Source: G963677325 sp963677325
GTDB lineage: Bacteria; Bacteroidota; Bacteroidia; Bacteroidales; Prolixibacteraceae
DNA length: 64,000 nucleotides
Direction of reading: 5' to 3'
Assembly: GCA_963677325.2 (NCBI GenBank)
Contig: CAXXGM010000009.1
Span: 24,224 to 88,223, forward strand
Below, in pieces: positions 8,541-14,877 of the stretch. Below the pieces are notes generated by a model, which worked only from the letters and a program-made list of their open reading frames with translations, ran no database searches and had not been told where the DNA came from. Every line of letters begins with the position of its first letter. The first letter of the stretch is position 1. The position numbers and the translations under genes were made by a program.

Positions 8541-9482
8541 CTATAAATCTTTTCGGATGTTAACCACTCTTGTTGGAGCTACCGCGGGCAATATTCCCGA
8601 TTTAAGAATGATCCGCTGACCTTTGTCACTGGCCACAAAGGCAGAGAAGCCGGTAACAAGTCCATTTCTTGGCTCGGTATTGATGAGATAAATATCTCTT
8701 GTTAAAGGATAGATTTTATCAACCATATAAGCCTGATATGGTTTATAGTAGTCTGACAATTGGGGCCTTTGATCCTGGCTGACAGACATCACCTTTATTC
8801 TTTTATGGAACGATAAATGAAGTGAATCGCTCCTGTTTGTTATCCAGCTTGCTCCAATAAAACCTAAAGTTCCGGGATGGGTCGCCGTATAATCGATGAC
8901 ATCCCTGTTGAAGTCAAGTGCGAAAACGTTGGAAGTAGCCATCTTCCCTTTACAGATAGAATCATTCATAAATTTGACAATGCCCGATTGCTGATTGTCA
9001 AATACCACCCTTATTGGTTCCTCGGGTGAAGAAGGATTCAATTGGTTCCATTTTGAAATTTTTCCGGTAAGAATATCACGTATCTGATCGATGGTGATCA
9101 GAGAATCTTTGCTGGAAGGATTTACAATCAGGGCAATGGCATCTGTGGCTACCAGGGTCTGTCTCGGATAAAGTTTTTTCTGATTGAAAAAAGCTATCTC
9201 ATCTTTTTTCAATTCCCTCGAAGCAATGATCAGTTGGACACTGTCCTTCAATAATAAATCAAATGCTTCGTTTTCGGGAACATATTTTGTATTCAGGACT
9301 GTATAGCCATATATGGCTTTAAAGACTTCGATCTCAGCTTCCACTACAGGTCTGAAGGTTTCATCAGAACAAATACTTGCTTTTCCCGTTGTCGGAGTAT
9401 TCTTATAGGGATCACCCTTAAAGAATTTGCATCCTGAAGCCAGAGTCAGAAGTAATGATAAGATTATCAATGACCTATTCAT
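8541..9482 (-). CDS. PstS-family substrate-binding lipoprotein
   Basis: 313 residues from the ATG at 9482; a longer reading would need a TTG at 9512. The N-terminus MNRSLIILSLLLTLASGC is a lipoprotein signal with Cys at the lipobox. The rest resembles periplasmic phosphate-binding proteins: SDETFRPVVEAEIEVFKAIY early, then ELKKDEIAFFN, and IDQIRDILTGKISKWNQL, the typical PstS-like GxISxW region. No pstC, pstA or pstB lies nearby; instead it sits behind tonB. The family link is firm, but phosphate as the ligand is an inference. It overlaps the upstream small membrane gene by 8 bp. Confidence 0.78.
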   Translation of the reverse strand: MNRSLIILSLLLTLASGCKFFKGDPYKNTPTTGKASICSDETFRPVVEAEIEVFKAIYGYTVLNTKYVPENEAFDLLLKDSVQLIIASRELKKDEIAFFNQKKLYPRQTLVATDAIALIVNPSSKDSLITIDQIRDILTGKISKWNQLNPSSPEEPIRVVFDNQQSGIVKFMNDSICKGKMATSNVFALDFNRDVIDYTATHPGTLGFIGASWITNRSDSLHLSFHKRIKVMSVSQDQRPQLSDYYKPYQAYMVDKIYPLTRDIYLINTEPRNGLVTGFSAFVASDKGQRIILKSGILPAVAPTRVVNIRKDL

Positions 9483-9693
9483 CTTTTTCTTTTTTATACG
9501 TGATATAGGCAATATACGAAGAATAAATCCTGATCATACCGTAAACGATAAGCAGAATTCCTAAACCTATCCTGACTGAATTATTAACTGGGAGCAGAGA
9601 TGATGAATTAATCAAAATCACTGCTCCCAGTAATAAATAGACGATTGCCATGAAAGCCTTAAAAACAGGGAGAAACCCCATCATCTTTCTCAT
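9475..9693 (-). CDS. Small two-helix membrane protein
   Basis: 72 residues with two hydrophobic segments (about 10-30, AFMAIVYLLLGAVILI, and 40-60, IGLGILLIVYGMIRIYSSY) and a basic/acidic tail, KKEKDE. It lies between tonB and the pstS-like gene and overlaps the latter, which supports it as a real, co-translated gene. The function is unknown. Similar small membrane proteins at this position are known in related clusters. Confidence 0.7.
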   Translation of the reverse strand: MRKMMGFLPVFKAFMAIVYLLLGAVILINSSSLLPVNNSVRIGLGILLIVYGMIRIYSSYIAYITYKKEKDE

Positions 9694-9780
9694 TTCATCT
9701 GCAATTCAGATTATCGTTTCAGCGTTTCAGAAGCTCAGGACATTAAAGCCTGAAACTCTGAAACTTTGAAACTTTTAAAA

Positions 9781-10590
9781 TTATTTACTTAATACAAAAC
9801 TGAAAGGAAGAGTGAAAAATACCAATACTGGTTTTCCACCTTGCCGGCCTGGATTCCATGCCGGCATCTTCTGCAGAACGCGGATTGCTTCTTCATCGCA
9901 GCCGCTTCCGATTCCACGGACAACTTTTATGTTGCCGATCTTTCCGTCCCTTCCAACAACAAATTGCACAATTACTTTGCCCTGGACCCCCATTTCTGAG
10001 GCAATTACCGGATATTTGAGATTACTGTTGATGAACTTCATCATCTCTTTCTGTCCACCCGGGTATTCAGGCATCTGTTCTACGTTGACAAAAGGTTTCT
10101 CCACTTCCTCAACAATTTCTTTGTTCTCTTTTGCAATAGGCGCAGCCACGTCATCGGTACCTTTGTTGAAATCAACGGATCCGATAGCGGCTTTTGCTTC
10201 AACAACTTCCTTTTGCATCTTAGGTTCCTCTTCATCAGACACCATTTCGTCCGGTTTAATGACCGGTGGGGTAAACTGAATTGTATTCCTTACCGGTGGT
10301 GGTGGAGGAGGTATCTCTTTCAGAATGTTCTCTTGTTCCTTGGGTTTATCCAGTTCAAGTTGAGAAAGTGTTCTGACAGTGGTGTCTGCTACGTGCTTTT
10401 CAGGAAGAATAGACCTCAACAGACCAGGTCCTGTTACAGCAAGAACGAAGAGGACGGTAGCTATTATTAATGCTCTGAAATGTCTTTTGTTAGAATTTCT
10501 TCGCAATTCATAGGCACCGTAAGCTTGATTCTTACCTACAAAAACAAGGTCACACCACTCATTTGAAAAAATATCGTTATTTGCTGCCAT
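9781..10590 (-). CDS. tonB: TonB energy transducer
   Basis: 269 residues: a short cytoplasmic N-terminus with GKNQAYGAYELRR (a hallmark of Bacteroidota TonB proteins), one membrane segment (about 40-62), a proline run followed by an acidic/lysine-rich periplasmic linker, and a C-terminal TonB domain (about 175-269) with YPGGQKEMMKFI, GVQGKVIVQFVV and PAWNPGRQGGKPV. It transmits proton-motive force from ExbBD to outer-membrane TonB-dependent receptors such as the SusC encoded at 57.8 kb. It lies 13 bp after the second exbD. Confidence 0.93.
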   Translation of the reverse strand: MAANNDIFSNEWCDLVFVGKNQAYGAYELRRNSNKRHFRALIIATVLFVLAVTGPGLLRSILPEKHVADTTVRTLSQLELDKPKEQENILKEIPPPPPPVRNTIQFTPPVIKPDEMVSDEEEPKMQKEVVEAKAAIGSVDFNKGTDDVAAPIAKENKEIVEEVEKPFVNVEQMPEYPGGQKEMMKFINSNLKYPVIASEMGVQGKVIVQFVVGRDGKIGNIKVVRGIGSGCDEEAIRVLQKMPAWNPGRQGGKPVLVFFTLPFSFVLSK

Positions 10591-10603
10591 TAATATTCAA
10601 TTT

Positions 10604-11224
10604 TCATGAGTTTGTTTTCTTGATCAACTCCTTATCATAATCGGAGATGTCAACTATAGCATAACGCCCGATATTACAGATAGCCATCTCGTCGAGAATA
10701 TTTACAAGATTCCCGTAAGAGGCGCCGTCCGTAGCTTTAATGATTACGATCGGAGCCGTTTTGTCAGACATGATTTGAGTTCTCTGCTTATCAAAGTCTT
10801 CAGCGGAGAGTTTTTTATCCGATTTCTTGGTTTTCAACTCCTCTACTTTTACCATGATGTCATAGTTCTTCTTGATCAGGAGTTTACGAACTCCTTTTGG
10901 AGAGAAATCGGTTTTAACTACCGTCGGATCCTGTCCTGTCTTTTCGTCGCGTGTGCCTTCGTAATAATAAACGGCATTATCCTTATCCAGGACAATGGTG
11001 ACAGCGCGTGAAGCTTTCACCTTAGTCTGCTCTTCCGGGGTAACGTTTTCCTTGGAAGGCATGGCTATTTCCATGGTTTGGGGCTTGCTAAAGGTTGTTG
11101 CCAACATGAAAAACGTGATCAGCAAGAACGCAAGGTCAACCATAGGGGTAAAGTCTACCCTGGTGGAAAGCTTTTTCGGCTTACCCTTTTCGCCTTTTCC
11201 TTTGTCTTGAGCTATTTCAGACAT
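10604..11224 (-). CDS. exbD: ExbD/TolR family transport protein (second copy)
   Basis: 206 residues with one N-terminal membrane segment containing the key acidic residue (VDFTPMVDLAFLLITFFML, residues about 23-41) and a periplasmic domain ending in the typical GDxxxxYG-like ATDGASYGNLVNILDEM region. It forms the proton-channel stator with ExbB. It lies 10 bp after the first exbD and 13 bp before tonB. Two different ExbD proteins beside one ExbB is common in Bacteroidota. Confidence 0.92.
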   Translation of the reverse strand: MSEIAQDKGKGEKGKPKKLSTRVDFTPMVDLAFLLITFFMLATTFSKPQTMEIAMPSKENVTPEEQTKVKASRAVTIVLDKDNAVYYYEGTRDEKTGQDPTVVKTDFSPKGVRKLLIKKNYDIMVKVEELKTKKSDKKLSAEDFDKQRTQIMSDKTAPIVIIKATDGASYGNLVNILDEMAICNIGRYAIVDISDYDKELIKKTNS

Positions 11225-11234
11225 AATTTTATAT

Positions 11235-11849
11235 TTACGGTTTTTCTAAATCAGGGGCACTCTCAAGACTGGTGATCAGGTTGTACCTGTTTTCGTTTAA
11301 GCCCTGCAATGTTCCCATCAATTTTTTAATAACCGGGTAAGCGGTAGCCTGATCGCCCTTAATTGCAATCCGCAGATCCTTGTTTACAGTCCGCGCTGCG
11401 CTAACCCAATTCTTAAACTGATTATCCAGCGAATCGCAAGGTATTCCGATGGCATTTTCTTTCTTATCCCGTTCTCCCGGTTTAAGATCAAGATACTGTT
11501 TCATCACATTCATCGGAACACCAAAGCTGTTAATAAGGCTGAACTCTTTTAACTCTTGCGGTGTAAACTGCATGTTATAGGCTTCACCCATTTTCGTAAG
11601 TAACTTCTCCCTGTTTTCCTGGCCGTCAATTCCGAAAAATACCTTACCCTGTGCATCCACCAAAATCATCATGATGTTAGTTTCGGGTATTTTAATTTCT
11701 GAAATTGAAGATGGAGTATGGACCTGTACCGGCTCTTTCTTTACAAAGTTTGAAGTAAGTATAAAGAAAGTAAGCAACAGGAACCCCATATCACACATCG
11801 GAGCCATATCAAGGAGCGTACTTTTTCTCTTTGGTTTTATTCTTGGCAT
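11235..11849 (-). CDS. exbD: ExbD/TolR family transport protein (first copy)
   Basis: 204 residues with an N-terminal membrane segment carrying the conserved Asp (MAPMCDMGFLLLTFFILT, about 15-32) and a periplasmic part that includes an insertion relative to short ExbD proteins (residues 65-135) and a C-terminal KGDQATAYPVIKKLMGTL region. It works with ExbB and TonB. The 94-bp gap to exbB contains two near-repeats of GTTCACTGTTT. Confidence 0.9.
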   Translation of the reverse strand: MPRIKPKRKSTLLDMAPMCDMGFLLLTFFILTSNFVKKEPVQVHTPSSISEIKIPETNIMMILVDAQGKVFFGIDGQENREKLLTKMGEAYNMQFTPQELKEFSLINSFGVPMNVMKQYLDLKPGERDKKENAIGIPCDSLDNQFKNWVSAARTVNKDLRIAIKGDQATAYPVIKKLMGTLQGLNENRYNLITSLESAPDLEKP

Positions 11850-11943
11850 ATTTTAATATATCAATATTAGTAAATGAATTGTTCACTGTTTACAGTTGCT
11901 GCACTGAATTTACGAACAGCTTCCGTTCACTGTTTGCTATTCA

Positions 11944-12750
11944 TTATTTGTGCTTTGCAGCAAATGTCTGAGAAATACTGTAGCCAGCTTCATCAATTGC
12001 GAAAGTAATCTTGTCGATCTTGGCTGTGTAATAGGCATAAGAAATGATGGCAAGGGCAGCAGAACCAATACCAAAAGCCGTGTTAATAAGAGCTTCAGAG
12101 ATACCGGTTGCAAGAGCTACTGAGTCAGGAGAGCCTGCATTAGCCATAGCTGCGAAAGCACGGATCATACCAAGCACAGTTCCTAACAGTCCCAACAGGG
12201 TTGCAAGGGATGAAATGGTAGCGATAACGTTCAGATTCTGTTCCAGGCTTGGAAGTTCCAATGAGGTAGCTTCTTCAATGTTCTTCTGAATATCAAGAAT
12301 CTTCTGTTCCTTGGTCATGGTGGCGTCATTTTCCAATAAAGCGTATTTTTCAAGAGCAGCTTTGGCTACACTACCAACAGAACCCTGGAAACGATCACAT
12401 TCAGCTATTGCAGCTTTGATGTTATTGTCAGCCAAATATTTTTTAAGTGTGGCTACAAATGTAACAGCCGATCCTTTACCACCTGCCTGATTGATTGTGA
12501 AGAAACGCTCAATGGAAAAAGTAATAACTGTTAATAAAAGAGTCATCAATATAGGTACAATAAAACCACCTTTATAGATAACACCGAGGAAATTACCTGG
12601 GAGAGGAGAATTCTTTGTATTACCTCCCATGAAGTTAGCGGGATTTCCCATGACATTCATGAAAACGATTATCGCGATAATCAAAGCCACTGGGATTACT
12701 GATGCGGAAAAGAATTTTTGAAACTTACCGGTTCCTTTTGTAGATTTCAT
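11944..12750 (-). CDS. exbB: ExbB/TolQ/MotA-family proton channel protein
   Basis: 268 residues. It has a membrane segment near 15-35, a second near 60-82 (FIVPILMTLLLTVITFSIE), and the two helices of the MotA/TolQ/ExbB domain in the second half (about 165-245), with LGLLGTVLGMIRAF and ISEALINTAFGIGSAALAII. First gene of the cluster. A TATTTTTG string lies about 92 bp upstream on the minus strand, but no properly spaced -33 box was seen. Confidence 0.92.
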   Translation of the reverse strand: MKSTKGTGKFQKFFSASVIPVALIIAIIVFMNVMGNPANFMGGNTKNSPLPGNFLGVIYKGGFIVPILMTLLLTVITFSIERFFTINQAGGKGSAVTFVATLKKYLADNNIKAAIAECDRFQGSVGSVAKAALEKYALLENDATMTKEQKILDIQKNIEEATSLELPSLEQNLNVIATISSLATLLGLLGTVLGMIRAFAAMANAGSPDSVALATGISEALINTAFGIGSAALAIISYAYYTAKIDKITFAIDEAGYSISQTFAAKHK

Positions 12751-13327
12751 ACGTTAAAATAACTAAAGTTTATAAATAAATGAAAAAATTAATATGAAGA
12801 AATGAAAGTTAAATCATTCCTTCTTTGTTAAATTAATAATACAAAAATAATTAAAACTCAACAAATTGAATTTTATTTTCAAATTTTTTTTAATATGGTT
12901 CAAATTTTAAAATCAAACCAAAGAAGAATAAGTCTTCATCTGAGGATTTGTTTTTCATTCAACCCGCTGGAAATAATACTTATCAACAGCTGAAAAAATG
13001 GAAACTAAATCTTGAATCTCCCCATTTTTGAAATTCTTCCAAATTTCCAATTAAAAATATTTTCACCACTTAAAGAACTCTAAATCCAGTTAAAATATAG
13101 TTGTTCAACCTTATTTTAAAGGGAATCTGATATTTTTTTGAAAAAGATTTATCTGTAAAATGGGATGTGATCAAAATCCTTTTTGCGTAAACCCTGTTCC
13201 TTGAAACATCGTGGACAAAAATAATAATTCAAACAATTTAATATTAAAAAAAAGATATTTTTTTATTTCCTTAACATTTAATGCTCGTTTTTATTTCAAT
13301 CTTCCTGCATATTCAGAGACTTTAGCG
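12751..13327. other. AT-rich intergenic region
   Basis: About 580 bp of very AT-rich sequence upstream of exbB. It presumably holds the exbB promoter (a TATTTTTG candidate on the minus strand at 12842-12849). No ORF with convincing codon use, RNA gene or hairpin was recognised. Confidence 0.4.
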
Positions 13328-13441
13328 ATGAATTTTTTATTCAGTCATTTGCTTTTCTTTCATTTGATTGGGGTTTTGCCTTTCATATTCTTTCTTTTGG
13401 CCGTTTTTTTCGGAGTGAAAAAGCGTAAAATACTTTTATAA
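13328..13441 (+). CDS. Possible 37-residue membrane peptide
   Basis: An ATG-initiated 37-codon frame encodes one hydrophobic helix (LIGVLPFIFFLLAVFFGV) followed by a basic end, KKRKILL. It stands alone between exbB and the copper-protein gene. The region is T-rich and random AT-rich DNA easily yields such peptides, so this is only a candidate. Confidence 0.18.
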   Translation: MNFLFSHLLFFHLIGVLPFIFFLLAVFFGVKKRKILL

Positions 13442-13528
13442 AGGTGCAGCAAAACTTTTGTTTTAATCCTTAAACTTGCCTTTCCCCGAAATACTGTGTA
13501 AATTGTATACTATTTAAAAGCAGGAATT

Positions 13529-13885
13529 ATGAGTCACGAAAAATTAAAAAATTGCATCGACGTATGTTACGATTGTGCCATAGAATGCAAACATTGTGAA
13601 GTCTCCTGTCTGAATGAGGAGGATGTAAAAATGCTTGTGCGCTGCATAAAACTCAACAGCGATTGTACCGCAATGTGTAATCTGACGGCCACGATGATGG
13701 CTGGCGGAAGCGAATTTGTAAATGAATTTTTACAGCTCTGTGCCTTTATTTGTGACGATTGTGCAACCGAGTGTGAAAAACATTCTCATATGGAGCATTG
13801 TAAAAAATGTGCCGAAGCTTGCAAAAGATGTGCAGACGAATGCCGTGAAACAATTAAGATTAATAAAGTTCAGGTTGCCTATTAA
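13529..13885 (+). CDS. Cysteine-rich four-helix bundle copper-storage-like protein (Csp/DUF326)
   Basis: 118 residues with 18 cysteines in repeated CxxxC/CxxC spacing along predicted amphipathic helices (CIDVCYDCAIECKHCEVSC; LCAFICDDCATEC; HCKKCAEACKRCADEC). This matches the Csp family, in which cysteines line the inside of a four-helix bundle and bind many Cu(I) ions. No signal peptide is visible, so a cytosolic Csp3-like role is likely. Monocistronic; a palindromic repeat element begins exactly at its stop codon. Confidence 0.85.
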   Translation: MSHEKLKNCIDVCYDCAIECKHCEVSCLNEEDVKMLVRCIKLNSDCTAMCNLTATMMAGGSEFVNEFLQLCAFICDDCATECEKHSHMEHCKKCAEACKRCADECRETIKINKVQVAY

Positions 13886-14030
13886 GTAATTGGAATAAAA
13901 TAATGTCATTTGAGGCTTATAGACTATAGGTGTTTAGGCTAAAGGCAAAAAGGGAATATTAGGATCCTTCAGCCTAAAGTCTAAACTCCTTCAGCCTCAA
14001 AATACGACATCATATTCCTGGCATTGCTTA
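13882..14030. repeat. Palindromic dispersed element, copy 1
   Basis: 149-bp element whose ends are imperfect inverted repeats (TAAGTAATTGG...AATGTC against GACATCATATTCC...GCTTA) and whose core contains TTTAGGCTAAAGG and CCTTCAGCCTAAAG in inverted arrangement. A 155-bp near copy lies at 40408-40562. The element starts on the last base triplet of the copper-protein gene, so it forms that gene's 3' untranslated end. It may act as a terminator or mRNA stabiliser (inference). Confidence 0.75.
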
Positions 14031-14108
14031 ATATAAATAATGAGAATCATTAGTGACCGGGTAAATAAATTTGAAGCCATGAATTATCAATTATAATAAG
14101 GCTTTTGG

Positions 14109-14262
14109 AAAGATGTCGCCACTACGTGGCTTATTTTTCAAATGATTGTTATTTCTACAAAGCTTCAGCTGCTACGCAGCTTTTGTCTCGGCAACATAGT
14201 CGCCATATCTTTGTAGAATAGTGTGTTATAAAAATATTAGAGCCATGTAGTGGTGACATTTT
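14109..14262. repeat. REP-like inverted pair related to the 18.7-20.7 kb island
   Basis: GATGTCGCCACTACGTGGCT near the left end and AGCCATGTAGTGGTGACATT near the right end are inverted copies. They share the head ATGTCGCC and the GCC(N)nGGC hairpin with the REP units around the transposase at 19.5 kb. An inner inverted pair (TTCTACAAAG / CTTTGTAGAA) and an AGCTGCTACGCAGCT palindrome are nested inside. It behaves like a diverged BIME. Confidence 0.65.
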
Positions 14263-14270
14263 AGTCTATT

Positions 14271-14506
14271 AACGTGAGTTCGATCTAAGCAATGGATAAC
14301 CTAATCTGTCAAAAACACCTAAGTAGAAATGGTTCAGAGAGAAAAACCGACCTCATTACCTGATTTAATCAGGTAATGAGGTCGGTAAAAAGGTGAAATC
14401 AATCCCACCTACTGAGGTGTTTTTTTTAGATTAGGTTATCGAAAACAACATTAGCACTCAAACAATCAAGCATTACCCTATCCAACACTTAGATCGAACT
14501 CACGTT
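14271..14506. mobile_element. 236-bp nested-palindrome MITE
   Basis: Perfect 19-bp terminal inverted repeats (AACGTGAGTTCGATCTAAG at 14271-14289 and its complement at 14488-14506) are flanked on both sides by ATT, a possible 3-bp target duplication. Inside are a 13-bp inverted pair (GATAACCTAATCT, 14295-14307 / 14428-14440), a 10-bp pair (AAAAACACCT, 14311-14320 / 14415-14424) and a central 41-bp palindrome with 20-bp arms (14346-14386). No transposase is encoded, so mobility would depend on an IS elsewhere with matching ends. Confidence 0.8.
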
Positions 14507-14877
14507 ATTAAAATTTTACTCGGACACTAATGAATGAGAAAAATAAATGTCGTATCTGCAGTCAGGATGGTTACGAACGTGAAAAATGTGACTAATTCTT
14601 CAAAACAGCAAGATTCACCAGTTTTGGCACATCCAGTGAAGAGGGTCTAAAAAGATAGCGAATCCTCCAATCCTTATACCTGTTTTAGAATATTATCAGG
14701 GAAGTATTGCCTGTGCATTTACTGTATAATGTTTGTGCAGTTCCTGTGCTAAAATTGCACAGCAAGTGCACAGTAAGTGCACAGTAAGTGCACAGTGAAT
14801 GCACACAAAATAATACCCTGGTAGAGTTTCGGGTGGATGCGGATATGGCAACAGCGATAAAGGGATTGAAAAGGGAA
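14507..14877. other. Non-coding stretch with an 11-bp tandem repeat
   Basis: No convincing gene. At 14756-14806 an 11-bp unit TGCACAGTAAG occurs four times in tandem with slight variation, plus a fifth partial unit. A 21-codon frame at 14530-14595 with CxxC is too short to support. A frame read into 14878 from the left looks like a gene scrap but has no clear start. Confidence 0.5.

Noticed and set aside
9812..10279. 155-residue plus-strand ORF
   Set aside because: Antisense shadow of tonB.
12842..12865. exbB promoter TTTG-N12-TATTTTTG
   Set aside because: The -7 match is good but the spacing to TTTG is too short for the consensus; kept only as a note in the intergenic entry.
14530..14595. 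21-codon frame with a CxxC pair
   Set aside because: Too short, isolated and without a partner or conserved context visible.
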